Assembly (NCBI RefSeq): GCF_019880385.1
Contig: NZ_CP082273.1
Location: 1,922,001 to 1,986,000 of the forward strand
Direction of reading: 5' to 3'
DNA: 64,000 nt
Source: Nocardioides coralli
GTDB lineage: Bacteria; Actinomycetota; Actinomycetes; Propionibacteriales; Nocardioidaceae
In this document: piece by piece, positions 50,572 through 59,434 of the stretch
How the letters are laid out: the number at the start of each line of letters is the position of its first letter
Numbering within the stretch: the first letter of the stretch is position 1
Program-made: the position numbers and the translations under genes
The notes under the pieces: model-generated
The model's database searches: none
The model's input: the letters and a program-made list of their open reading frames with translations, nothing else
What the model was told of the DNA's origin: nothing

Positions 50572-51399
50572 TCAGCTCCTGCTGACCCGCTCCAGGTAGG
50601 CCTGCCGAGCAGCCGCGTCCACGCGGTCGAGGAACACCGTGTCGGTCCCGAGCATCGCGCCGAGCCGGGTCGCGATCCTTTCGGGCACGAACTTCATCGC
50701 CGCCACCATGGAACCCGCCACCCGCGTCACCCTCACGTACGGCTGTGGCCGCTCAATCAGCGCCGCCGTCGCGCGCGCGATCTCCTGCGGCTCGGCGTTT
50801 CGCATGCCCTTGGCCCCACTCGTCCCGGACACCAGCTCGGTGTTGGTGAAGGTGGGCCGCACCGTGGACAGCGTGACACCCGACTTCCGGTACTCCAACC
50901 TGGCCGCCTCGGTGAACCCGATGACGGCGAACTTGGTGCCGCAATAGGTCGCCAGACCCGGCACCGGCAGCTCCCCGGCCAGCGAGGCCGTGTTGATGAT
51001 GTGCCCCTGCTGCCGCGGCAGCATCCTCTGCAGCGCGAGCCTCGTGCCGAAAATGACACCCAGGACGTTGATCTCGACCTGTCGACGGGTGACCTCGTCC
51101 GGCTCCTGGTGGACATGCCCGGTCGGCATCACCCCCGCGTTGTTGATGAGCACATCGATGGGACCGAGCGCGTCCTCGGTGGCGTCGAGGAAAGCGCTGA
51201 TCGACTTCGGGTCCGTCACGTCGAGTCGGACCGCCACCTCGACGCCGAGGTCCTCGGCCGCGGACTTGAGCTGGATCTCGTCGATGTCGCCGATCGCCAC
51301 CTGGTGGCCGCATCTGATCAGCTCCTGCGCGGTATGGAAGCCGATTCCTCGGGCGCCGCCGGTGATGGCGACCACCCGTGATCTCGTCGTTGTCGTCAT
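50572..51399 (-). CDS. SDR-family dehydrogenase
   Basis: A 275-residue short-chain dehydrogenase. TGGARGIG (about 12-20) binds NAD(P), and NNAGVMPTG, the catalytic Ser in NTASLAG and Tyr-Lys in YCGTKFAV are all intact. It likely oxidises the alcohol made by the P450 of this operon. The ATG at 51399 has AAAGGAAC upstream. It is the last gene of a six-gene operon, 14 bp after the aldehyde dehydrogenase. A role on other alcohols is possible. Confidence 0.88.
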   Translation of the reverse strand: MTTTTRSRVVAITGGARGIGFHTAQELIRCGHQVAIGDIDEIQLKSAAEDLGVEVAVRLDVTDPKSISAFLDATEDALGPIDVLINNAGVMPTGHVHQEPDEVTRRQVEINVLGVIFGTRLALQRMLPRQQGHIINTASLAGELPVPGLATYCGTKFAVIGFTEAARLEYRKSGVTLSTVRPTFTNTELVSGTSGAKGMRNAEPQEIARATAALIERPQPYVRVTRVAGSMVAAMKFVPERIATRLGAMLGTDTVFLDRVDAAARQAYLERVSRS

Positions 51400-51413
51400 G
51401 GTGCCTGTTCCTT

Positions 51414-52922
51414 TCAGAGGCCGAGCCGCTGTCGCAGGCCGCGTCCCGCGGCCAAGCGCAGCACTCGGCCGGCGATGGCCGCACGCCGGGCGGAGTACGG
51501 GTACCAGGTGAGCTCCTTGGTGGTCAGCGGGATGCGCGGCTCGGTGATGGCCTGCACGCGGCAGTACTTTCGCAGGCCCTGCGCCCCGCCCAGCCGTGCC
51601 CCCAGGCCCGAGGACTTCCAGCCGCTGTGCGGCAGCCCGACGGCGAACAGGTTGCTGAAGACGTCGTTGAGGTTGACCGCCCCGACGTCGAGCCGGTCGG
51701 CAATCCGCCGTCCGCGTTCGACGTCGCGCGTCCACACCGTCGCGGAGAGCCCGTACTCGGAGTCGTTGGCCAGGCGCACCGCCTCCTCCTCGTCCGCCAC
51801 TCTCATAACCGGCAGCGTCGGACCGAAGGTCTCCTCGGTCATGCAGGCCATGCGGTGGTCGACGTCGACGAGCAGGGTGGGTGCAAAGAAGTTCCCCTGC
51901 GCACCACGGGCGCCACCGACCAGAACCCGTGCGCCCGACTCCCGGGCGTCCTCCACGTGCCGCTCCACCGTGTCCACCTGCACCCGGGTCACCATCGCGC
52001 CCACGTCGTCGCGTGTCCCCGACCCCTGCCGGAGCGATCCGAGCGCGGTGGCCAGCTTCTCCACAAACCGGTCGTAGACCTGGTCCACCACGTAGACGCG
52101 CTCCACGGAGATGCACACCTGACCGGAGTTGAACATGCCACCCCACGCGATGCCGTGCGCGGCTCGGTCCAGATCGGCGTCCTCCAGCACGATCGCCGCA
52201 TCCTTGCCCCCCAGCTCCAGGCTGACCGGCTTCAACAGCTCGGCGCAGCGCGTGGCCACCCGACGCCCGGTGGCCGTCGAACCGGTGAACTGGACGAAGT
52301 CGACGGCCTCGAGCAGGGCCGCTCCCGTCTCGCCGGCACCCGCCACAAGGGCGAGCACGGGTGGCGCGCCGATCTCGTGCCATCCCTCGATGACGCGCGC
52401 GCAGGTCAGCGGCGTCATCTCCGAGGACTTCGTCAACACGGCACAGCCGGCCGCCAGCGCAGGTGCGGCATCCATGAGAAAGAGAGTGATCGGGAAGTTC
52501 CACGGGATGATGAGTCCCACGACCGGGTAGGGGCGATAGGTGCGCGTCAGCCTCTTCGGGAGGTTCAGCAGCCCTCCGGACCCGACGCGTTCGGGAGCGA
52601 GGAACGCCTTCGTGTGGTCGGCGTAATAGGAGATGAACTCGCACGAGGCCGTCGTCTCCACCAGGGCGTCGGGCCGCACCTTGCCGGTCTCGGCCACGAG
52701 TAGATCCGTCAGCTCGTCGGTGTGCTCGAGGATCCAGGTCCGCCAGCGGCGCAGCCACACCGCACGGGCAGCCGGCCCGATGTCACGCCACTCGGTTTGG
52801 GCGGCACGGAGATCGGCCGTGACGGCTTGCACACGAGTGGCGTCGGCGACCGGTACCGAGGCAACGACCGTCCCGTCGACGGGTCGACGGATGTCGAGGG
52901 TGGGCGCGGACGGGGCGTTCAT
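51414..52922 (-). CDS. aldehyde dehydrogenase
   Basis: A 502-residue NAD(P)-dependent aldehyde dehydrogenase. NAD-binding and catalytic motifs include FTGSTATG, the general base LELGGKDA and nucleophile Cys in GQVCISVERVYV. It converts aldehyde to acid and fits the third step of the operon pathway. The ATG at 52922 has AGGAG upstream. It follows the ligase by 63 bp and precedes the SDR by 14 bp. Sequence looks like the succinate-semialdehyde/benzaldehyde type, but the substrate is unproven. Confidence 0.92.
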   Translation of the reverse strand: MNAPSAPTLDIRRPVDGTVVASVPVADATRVQAVTADLRAAQTEWRDIGPAARAVWLRRWRTWILEHTDELTDLLVAETGKVRPDALVETTASCEFISYYADHTKAFLAPERVGSGGLLNLPKRLTRTYRPYPVVGLIIPWNFPITLFLMDAAPALAAGCAVLTKSSEMTPLTCARVIEGWHEIGAPPVLALVAGAGETGAALLEAVDFVQFTGSTATGRRVATRCAELLKPVSLELGGKDAAIVLEDADLDRAAHGIAWGGMFNSGQVCISVERVYVVDQVYDRFVEKLATALGSLRQGSGTRDDVGAMVTRVQVDTVERHVEDARESGARVLVGGARGAQGNFFAPTLLVDVDHRMACMTEETFGPTLPVMRVADEEEAVRLANDSEYGLSATVWTRDVERGRRIADRLDVGAVNLNDVFSNLFAVGLPHSGWKSSGLGARLGGAQGLRKYCRVQAITEPRIPLTTKELTWYPYSARRAAIAGRVLRLAAGRGLRQRLGL

Positions 52923-52985
52923 GGGAGCTCCTGTCGAGGGGCGCGGACTAGCTGGATGAGCGAGGTTCCGAGCTGATGAGCCGTA

Positions 52986-54614
52986 TCAGATGTCGATGAC
53001 GTCAAGATCGCCGTCGGCGTGGAGGGCGCGAAGACGCTTCTTGTCGAACTTGCCGACCGAGGTCTTGGGTACCTCGGGGACGAAGCACCACCGCTCGGGT
53101 AGCCACCACTTGGCGACCTTGCCCTCGAGGAAGTCGCGCAACTGGCCGGGCGCCACCTCGTTGCCCTCGCGGACGACGACCACGGCGAGGGGTCGCTCCT
53201 GCCACTTCTCGTCCGGCACCCCGATCACCGAAACCTCCAGCACGTCCGGGTGACCAGCGAGCAGCAGCTCGAGTTCGACCGAGGAGATCCACTCCCCACC
53301 GGACTTGATCACATCCTTGGCGCGGTCGGTCAGGGTGACGAAGCTGCGCTCATCGATGCGGCCCACGTCGCCGGTACGCAGCCAGCCGTCCTGGAACTTC
53401 TCGCCGTCCTCCTCGCCGACGTAGGCACCGGTGATCCACGGGCCACGCACCTGCAGCTCGCCCACGGACTCGCCGTCGTGGGGCAGCTCCTTGCCCTCGT
53501 CATCGACCAGCCGCAGCTCCACACCAGCCACCGGACGACCTTGGGTGGCGCGCAGCGCCCACTGCTCGTCGGGAGCCAGGGAGGCAGGCGGCCTGGCGAT
53601 CGCGGCCAGCGGGGACGTCTCGGTCATGCCCCATGCCTGGACTATGTGCACGCCGTGCTTCTCCTCGAATGCCTGCATCAGGTGGAGCGGCACGGCCGAA
53701 CCCCCGCAGGCGACCAGACCCAGGGACGACACGTCCTGGCCGGGATGGGCCTCGAGGTAGTTCAGCACGTCGCTCCAGATCGTGGGGACTGCCCCGGCGA
53801 TGGTCGGCCTCTCCGTGGCGATGAGCCGAACCAAGGGATCGGCCTGGAGGAATCGATCGGGCATCAGCAGGTCGGCCCCCGCCATCAGCGCCGCGTAGAC
53901 CAGCCCCCAAGCGTTCGCATGGAACATCGGCACGATTGCCAGGATGCAGTCGTCACCGGTGACGCTGAGTCCGTCGGCGGCGCAGGCGGCCATCGAGTGC
54001 AGGTACGTCGAGCGGTGGCTGTACGCCACACCCTTGGGGTTGCCGGTCGTGCCCGAGGTGTAGCACATGGCCGACGCGGACAGCTCGTCGATCTCGGGCC
54101 AGTCGAACGTCTCCGGGTGGCCGGCGATGAAGTCTTCGTACCCGACGACCGAGACGCCGTCGTGACGCAGTGGTGCCGGGTCGACCTCCCCGGTGACCAC
54201 GACCGTGTGGACGCCGGCGATCTGGGGCAGCACGGGCGCCAACAGCGGCGCCAGGCTACCGTCCACGATGACGACCCGGTCCTCGGCGTGGTTCCCGATG
54301 TAGGCGAGCTGCTCGGCGCTCAGACGAGGGTTCAGGGTGTGGAGCACGGCACCCATCGAGGGTACGGCGCAGTAGGCCTCAACGTGCTCCTGGTTGTTCC
54401 ACATCAAGGTCGCGACCCGGTCGTCGCCGGCAACGCCACAAGCGCGCAGCGCATGGGCCAGTTGGGCAGATCGGCGTCCCACCTCCGCGAACGTCGCCCC
54501 GCTGACGGCACCGTCTGGCTGCAAGGTCCGCACGCGCGCCGCGCCGTGAACGCTCGCACCGTGGCGCAGGATCGCTGCCGTCGTCAGTTGGACGTTCATC
54601 ATCGTGCTCTGCAT
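52986..54614 (-). CDS. AMP-forming acyl-CoA ligase
   Basis: A 542-residue acyl-CoA synthetase of the ANL superfamily. The AMP-binding motif YTSGTTGNPKGV, then QAWGMTETSPLA, the GWLRTGDVG segment, and the C-terminal lysine region TSVGKFDKKRLR are all intact. It activates a fatty acid to acyl-CoA, completing the alkane pathway of this operon and feeding beta-oxidation. The ATG at 54614 has GAAGGAAC upstream. It lies 82 bp after the reductase gene. Confidence 0.93.
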   Translation of the reverse strand: MQSTMMNVQLTTAAILRHGASVHGAARVRTLQPDGAVSGATFAEVGRRSAQLAHALRACGVAGDDRVATLMWNNQEHVEAYCAVPSMGAVLHTLNPRLSAEQLAYIGNHAEDRVVIVDGSLAPLLAPVLPQIAGVHTVVVTGEVDPAPLRHDGVSVVGYEDFIAGHPETFDWPEIDELSASAMCYTSGTTGNPKGVAYSHRSTYLHSMAACAADGLSVTGDDCILAIVPMFHANAWGLVYAALMAGADLLMPDRFLQADPLVRLIATERPTIAGAVPTIWSDVLNYLEAHPGQDVSSLGLVACGGSAVPLHLMQAFEEKHGVHIVQAWGMTETSPLAAIARPPASLAPDEQWALRATQGRPVAGVELRLVDDEGKELPHDGESVGELQVRGPWITGAYVGEEDGEKFQDGWLRTGDVGRIDERSFVTLTDRAKDVIKSGGEWISSVELELLLAGHPDVLEVSVIGVPDEKWQERPLAVVVVREGNEVAPGQLRDFLEGKVAKWWLPERWCFVPEVPKTSVGKFDKKRLRALHADGDLDVIDI

Positions 54615-54696
54615 TGGTGTTCCTTCGGTGGTGGGTAACGAGCCGGTGTCGACGGCTCCCCGAGCGGTTCGGACGGCTCCGTGGTCCAGCTGACGC

Positions 54697-55899
54697 TCAG
54701 GTCGCTGCGACGCCCAGGAGCGCGTCTCGGTCGACGGGGAGTCGCTGGGCGATCGTCCGCTTGCTGGAGGCGAAGTCGCGCGGCCGGTTGACGCAGTCTG
54801 CGGCAATGAGTTCCCCTGCGCGCAGGTAGAAGCAGGTGAAGTCGCGATCACAGCTCGGGTCACCACTGAGCACGACCTCGTCGTAGCCGGTGTTCAGTCC
54901 CGCGATCTGGAGCTTGAGATCGTACTGATCCGACCAGAACCACGGCAGCGCTGCGATGGTCTTGTCCTTTCCGCACAGGGTCGCGGCTGCGACCTTCGCC
55001 TGTTCCCCCGCGCTCGGCACGGACTCGAGCCGGATGCGTCGCCCGTACCGCGCCATCAGGTGGCTGGTGCAGTCGCCAGCGGCCACGATGTCGTGATCGC
55101 TGGTGCGGGCCCGGTCGTCGATCACGACGCCGTCATCGACGAGGAGACCCGCAGCGGCTGCGAGCTCGGTGTTGGGTTGGATCCCGACACCGACGACGAC
55201 GAGGTCGGCCGGGAGTTCGTCACCACCGGCCAGCCGGACCTCTCGGACCCGGTCGTCGCCACCCAGAGCCTCGACAAGGGCTCCGGTGCGGACGGTCACT
55301 CCCGCCTCGCGGTGGAGGCGCTCGTAGAACGCCGACACCTCCGGGGCGGTGACCCGCTCGAGCACCCGGTCGGCGGCCTCGAGGACGGTGACGTCCAGTC
55401 CGAGCGCACGCAGGGAGGCAGCGGTCTCCAGTCCGATGTAGCCGCCGCCGACGATGACCGCTCGCCGACCCGGTTGCGCCGACTCGCGAATCTGCTCCAC
55501 GTCGGTGAACGTGCGCAGGTAGTGGACGCCCGGGAGGTCGGCTCCCGGCACGGGGAGCCGCCGTGCCCGGCCACCCGTGCACAGCGCGAGCTTGTCGTAG
55601 GACATGCTCTCGCCGCCGGCCAGCACCACCCGCCGGTCTGTGCGCTCGATCGACTCCACGCGCGCATCGACCAACCGGATCTGCTGCTTGGCGTAGAAGT
55701 CCGCCTTCCGGATCGCCAGCTCCTCCAACGTGCTCTTGCCGGCAAGGTAGGCCTTCGACAGCGGCGGTCGCTGGTAGGGCAGGGCCCCCTCGTCACCGAC
55801 CACGACGACCTCGCCGGCCCAGCCTTCCTGACGGAGGCTGGCCGCCAGTTGAGCCCCGGCGTGACTGGCTCCGACCACGAGCGCAGTCCCCTGGGTCAT
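54697..55899 (-). CDS. ahpI: ferredoxin reductase of CYP153 system
   Basis: A 400-residue FAD-dependent NAD(P)H reductase. The first nucleotide motif ALVVGASHAGAQLAASLR binds FAD, the second AVIVGGGYIGLETAASLR binds NAD(P)H, and the PYQRPPLSKAYL and SVPSAGEQAKVAA segments match ferredoxin reductases of the oxygenase-coupled type. It passes electrons to the ferredoxin encoded at 57311. Its ATG at 55899 overlaps the P450 stop (ATGA). Order ferredoxin-P450-reductase matches ahpGHI of Mycobacterium strains that grow on alkanes. Confidence 0.92.
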   Translation of the reverse strand: MTQGTALVVGASHAGAQLAASLRQEGWAGEVVVVGDEGALPYQRPPLSKAYLAGKSTLEELAIRKADFYAKQQIRLVDARVESIERTDRRVVLAGGESMSYDKLALCTGGRARRLPVPGADLPGVHYLRTFTDVEQIRESAQPGRRAVIVGGGYIGLETAASLRALGLDVTVLEAADRVLERVTAPEVSAFYERLHREAGVTVRTGALVEALGGDDRVREVRLAGGDELPADLVVVGVGIQPNTELAAAAGLLVDDGVVIDDRARTSDHDIVAAGDCTSHLMARYGRRIRLESVPSAGEQAKVAAATLCGKDKTIAALPWFWSDQYDLKLQIAGLNTGYDEVVLSGDPSCDRDFTCFYLRAGELIAADCVNRPRDFASSKRTIAQRLPVDRDALLGVAAT

Positions 55900-57290
55900 G
55901 CGTCCTGCTTCGGGGTCAGGCGCACCATGAGCTTGCTGATACCCCTGACGAAGTTGGACTGGACGTACTCCGGCTCGCCGACGACCTCGATGTCCTCGAA
56001 CCGAGGAAGCAGCTCCTCCCAAAGAATCCTCAGCTGGAGCTCGGCCAGCCGGTTGCCCATGCACCGGTGCACCCCGAACCCGAAGGAGATGTGGTTGCGC
56101 GCGTTCTTGCGGTCGATGATCAACTCGTCAGGTCGTTCGAAGACACGCTCGTCCCGGTTCCCCGATGCGTACCACATGACCACCTTGTCCCCCTCGCGGA
56201 TGAACTGCCCATTCAGCACGGTGTCCTTCTTCGCGACCCGGCGCATGTACGCAAGCGGCGTCTGCCAACGAATGATCTCCGAGACCATGTTCGGGATCAG
56301 GTCCGGATTCGCCTTGAGCTTCTCGAACTGGTCGGGGAACTGGTTGAGGGCCAGCACACCGCCACTCATCGAGTTGCGGGTGGTGTCGTTGCCTCCGACG
56401 ATCAGCAGGATCAAGTTGCCCAGGAACTCCATCGGGCGGTCGATCAGGTCCTTGGTGTCCTCGTTGCTCTGCAACATGGTGATCAGGTCGAAACCGGGCT
56501 CCTCGCCGGCCGCGAGCCGAGCCGCCTTGTCGTGCCAGTGCGTACTGAGGCCTCGCGCCGCGTCGACGAAGCCGCGGAAGATCTCGTCGTTGTCGGAGGG
56601 TCCGCCGTTGGCCTGTTCCATCGCGGTGGCGAGGTCGGACCACTCGGTCAGCTTGCGTCGTTGGTCGTAGGGGAAGTCCAGCAGCGTCGCGAGCATCCGC
56701 GCCGTGAGCTCGATGGACACCCGGTCGACCCAGTTGAACGGCTCACCGGTCGGGAGCTCGTCCAGCACCTCCTGGACCCGCGAACGGATGAGACCTTCCA
56801 TCTCGCGAAGGTTCTTCGGCGCGACGACCCCTTGAACGGCGGCCCGCTGCTCGTCGTGCTTCGGGGGGTCCATGGCGATGAACATCGCGACGTCCATGAA
56901 CCGGGGTGGTTGGCCGATGATGATGAAAGGCTCGGCAGAGAAGACCTCGTGATTCTTGTCAACCGCGATGATGTCGGCGTGCCGAGTGACCGACCAGAAC
57001 GGGCCGAACGGGCTGTGGGGCTGGTAGTGCACGGGCGCTTCGTTGCGCACACGCTCGAAGTACGACTGCCACCGCCCCTGGCGGTACAGGAACGGGTTGC
57101 TCAGGTCGATGTCGGTCAGCTCGACCTCGTCCACCGGCGGGATCGGGGTCTCGACGAAGATCTTCTGCCCGTTCGTCCCGGTCACCCAACGACGAGTCTT
57201 GTCGTAGAGATGGGCGCCCCGGATCTGCAGCTCCATCGGGAGGGTCGACTGGACCTTCTCGCTCAGCGTGTCCGCAATGTTCATGATCAT
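55896..57290 (-). CDS. ahpH: CYP153A-type alkane hydroxylase (cytochrome P450)
   Basis: A 464-residue class I P450. The segment AMDPPKHDEQRAAVQGVVAP and I-helix motif LLIVGGNDTTRNSMSGG, and the heme loop FGFGVHRCMGNRLAE with proximal Cys, are close to CYP153A6 of Mycobacterium. CYP153 hydroxylates the terminal carbon of medium-chain alkanes. The ATG at 57290 has AAAGGAGAAG upstream. It follows ferredoxin by 20 bp and overlaps the reductase, so all three electron-transfer components are encoded in one operon. Confidence 0.95.
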   Translation of the reverse strand: MIMNIADTLSEKVQSTLPMELQIRGAHLYDKTRRWVTGTNGQKIFVETPIPPVDEVELTDIDLSNPFLYRQGRWQSYFERVRNEAPVHYQPHSPFGPFWSVTRHADIIAVDKNHEVFSAEPFIIIGQPPRFMDVAMFIAMDPPKHDEQRAAVQGVVAPKNLREMEGLIRSRVQEVLDELPTGEPFNWVDRVSIELTARMLATLLDFPYDQRRKLTEWSDLATAMEQANGGPSDNDEIFRGFVDAARGLSTHWHDKAARLAAGEEPGFDLITMLQSNEDTKDLIDRPMEFLGNLILLIVGGNDTTRNSMSGGVLALNQFPDQFEKLKANPDLIPNMVSEIIRWQTPLAYMRRVAKKDTVLNGQFIREGDKVVMWYASGNRDERVFERPDELIIDRKNARNHISFGFGVHRCMGNRLAELQLRILWEELLPRFEDIEVVGEPEYVQSNFVRGISKLMVRLTPKQDA

Positions 57291-57310
57291 CGATCCACTT
57301 CTCCTTTCGA

Positions 57311-57631
57311 TCACATCTGGAACTCGGGCAGCTGAACGACCAGGCCGTCCCACTCCTGCGACACCGCCATCTGGCAAGACAGCCGGGAGGTCGGCTGCCG
57401 CTCAGGATTCATCGACAGCATCTCCTCCTCGACGGGACCGGAGAGACCCACCACCTCAGACCACTGCGGGTCGACGATCACGTGACAGGTGCCGCACGCG
57501 GCCTCTCCCCCACAGTCACCGTCGATGCCCGGCACCATGTTGTCGACCGCGACCTGCATGAGCGACCGGCCCTCGTCCACCGGCGCCTCATGTTTCACGC
57601 CGTCGTAGGAAACAAAGGTGACTACACCCAT
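57311..57631 (-). CDS. ahpG: 2Fe-2S ferredoxin of CYP153 system
   Basis: A 106-residue adrenodoxin-type ferredoxin. Cluster ligands Cys40, Cys46, Cys49 and Cys86 follow the C-X5-C-X2-C-X36-C pattern (GDCGGEAACGTCH, then LSCQMA). It carries electrons from the reductase to the P450. The ATG at 57631 has AGGAG upstream. It is the first gene of the six-gene operon and is divergent from the AraC gene. Confidence 0.95.
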   Translation of the reverse strand: MGVVTFVSYDGVKHEAPVDEGRSLMQVAVDNMVPGIDGDCGGEAACGTCHVIVDPQWSEVVGLSGPVEEEMLSMNPERQPTSRLSCQMAVSQEWDGLVVQLPEFQM

Positions 57632-57672
57632 TGGCTTGACTCCTCACGATCGAAAACGTGATGAAAAGTCTT

Positions 57673-57703
57673 GTGACCCTGGGGAGCGTGTGGCTATGGT
57701 CAC
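57673..57703. promoter_or_regulatory. inverted repeat between CYP153 operon and AraC gene
   Basis: GTGACC (57673-57678) and GGTCAC (57698-57703), 19 bases apart, in the divergent promoter region. AraC proteins often use direct repeats, so binding by the AraC regulator is only a candidate role. Confidence 0.3.
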
Positions 57704-57745
57704 CTCAGTCAGAATGTTGTGATTTCGGCTCAAGGGATGCATTCG

Positions 57746-58834
57746 ATGCGTGTGGACGAACCCGGCGTCCCGCCTCTCGCCTTCACGCAGATGCTCAACA
57801 GCTCCGTAATCGACCGTGAAGCTGCCGCCCGGTTCCGCACGGTGATGGCGCGGGAAGGGACCGACGAGACCGCACTTCTCGCCCGGGACCAGCAGGCACC
57901 AGTGCGCTGGTTCCGCGAGGTGTACCCGGACCTGGACACTGCCGAGGCGACCCAGTTGGGTTTCGCCTTTGCCGAGCACTCCCAACTGACCTCCTTCGGG
58001 CCGTTGAGCGTGCCGCTGGTGAGCGCAGGCTCGGTCGCAGAAATCGTTGAACTGCTCGCCTTTCTGCCCTTGATCTCCACCGCCCTGCACCCCCAGTTCC
58101 ACCCGAGCGAACACGGACTCAGCATTGGGCTCACCGGACACACCCGCGACCCGGACTTGGACTGCCTCGTCGTTGCCTATGGCGGGTCCACGGTGCTGCG
58201 CCTGCTGGACCTGCTCGCAGGGGCCCTGCCCTCGGTCACGCTGTACCTGGAGTGGCCAGCGCCGGCGTCTGCGGCGGAGTGGGAGCAGTCTCGAGGTGGG
58301 CGCGTGGTCTTCGACGCGCCCACCTCGTACGTGCAGGTCCCTCAGGACGCGCTCGAGGAGGTGTGCCGCTTCGCGGACCCTGTTGCCTACCGCGTCGCGA
58401 TCGCGGACCTCCGCTCAGCGCTGAAGCGGCGCCACGGCACGATCTCCTTCGCAGAGCGCGTGCGGCTCCTGCTCGAGGACGACCCCGGACAGGCTCACAG
58501 CGCCCGCGTTGCTGACAAGCTCTCGGTCTCGACCAGCACCCTGAAGAGAAGACTCGCCGAGGAGGGCACGACCTTCCGTGACGTCCGCGAGTCCTGGCTG
58601 CGCGAACAGGCGATCGCACGCCTGCTCGACCCGACCACAACGATCAGCCAAGTGGCCGCGGATCTCGCGTACAGCGATCTCAGCAACTTCTCACATGCGT
58701 TCAAGCGATGGACCGGGCTGTCCCCGAGGGAGTTTCGACACACGACGGGCCGCCCGCCGGACGACTTGTCACGCGCGTCCCCCGGGTCGGCCACGGCGCA
58801 CACACAACGCTCGACCGACCGAACATCGTCATGA
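57746..58834 (+). CDS. AraC-family regulator (probable CYP153 activator)
   Basis: A 362-residue AraC-type activator. The N-terminal half matches the arabinose-binding-type domain seen in alkane and lipid regulators (PLAFTQMLNSSVIDREAAARFR to the SGRVVF-like middle). The C-terminal helix-turn-helix pair is ARVADKLSVSTSTLKRRLAEEGTTFRDV and SQVAADLAYSDLSNFSHAFKRWTGLSPREFR. Start chosen as ATG at 57746 with AAGGG upstream. GTG at 57719 and ATG at 57737 are alternatives. It is divergent from the CYP153 operon, and AraC proteins regulate CYP153 genes in other alkane degraders. Confidence 0.88.
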   Translation: MRVDEPGVPPLAFTQMLNSSVIDREAAARFRTVMAREGTDETALLARDQQAPVRWFREVYPDLDTAEATQLGFAFAEHSQLTSFGPLSVPLVSAGSVAEIVELLAFLPLISTALHPQFHPSEHGLSIGLTGHTRDPDLDCLVVAYGGSTVLRLLDLLAGALPSVTLYLEWPAPASAAEWEQSRGGRVVFDAPTSYVQVPQDALEEVCRFADPVAYRVAIADLRSALKRRHGTISFAERVRLLLEDDPGQAHSARVADKLSVSTSTLKRRLAEEGTTFRDVRESWLREQAIARLLDPTTTISQVAADLAYSDLSNFSHAFKRWTGLSPREFRHTTGRPPDDLSRASPGSATAHTQRSTDRTSS

Positions 58835-58975
58835 GCGTCTTCCCCGCTCGCGCTCGACACCTACCGGCCCTTGACACCGCGCCGGACTCGACCCCCCTGA
58901 CGAATGAACTCGTCGCAGTCGCCAGACCGTCGTTCGTTACCAAGCGTGTGGCACAAATGGTCGAAAGTCCTCGAC

Positions 58976-59018
58976 GTTTTGCGCAGGTCAGCATGGGTCA
59001 CTCAGTGAGTACTACGAC
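58976..59018. repeat. 43-bp repeat shared with 43744
   Basis: Second copy of the GTTTT...GTACTACGAC repeat. One frame reads through RRFAQVSMGHSVSTTT, like the C-terminal end of a tyrosine recombinase. The whole stretch 58835-59118 holds no intact gene. The core has an ACTCA-G-TGAGT inverted repeat. Confidence 0.5.
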
Positions 59019-59118
59019 ATCTACTCTCGGAGCGTTCTCGCCCGAACAGTCCCCGTTTGCTGCTGCTCAGCATGAGACCCGCCAAGGCTCAGCTGCCTTT
59101 CGACAACAACGCCACAAC

Positions 59119-59434
59119 CTCAACATGTGAAGTCATCGGGAACACACCGGCGACGTTACGCGGGACTGCGGATCTGTGCGCTGCACTGCGATCGGCGGCC
59201 AAATGTGGCCGCTAACCTGCAACGATGCCGACTTCAGGCGTTGCTGGCGCCAGGGGCCGGTTGCGGGCCTTTGCGAAGCAAAGCGCGCCCAAACCGCGCC
59301 CCGCGCACAGCAGGCTCAGACGATCGCAAACGCGCGCAAGGACAGGTCCGTACGCGACTCCCGGCGGCGTCGCGGCCAGCACACCTGAAGGGCATGAAGC
59401 TCCCCATACACTCCCCCGACGAGCTGGTCGCGGC
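59119..59434 (+). repeat. right copy of diverged direct repeat (DUF4192 5' region)
   Basis: About 316 bp matching 30550-30867 in the same orientation. It spans the promoter region and first codons of the intact DUF4192 gene at 59394. The 28.5 kb between the copies contain the regulator-rich and CYP153 cargo. Confidence 0.85.

Noticed and set aside
55060..56670. 536-codon open frame on the + strand opposite ferredoxin reductase and CYP153
   Set aside because: It spans two well-supported genes on the other strand and shows no family signal, so it is an antisense shadow.
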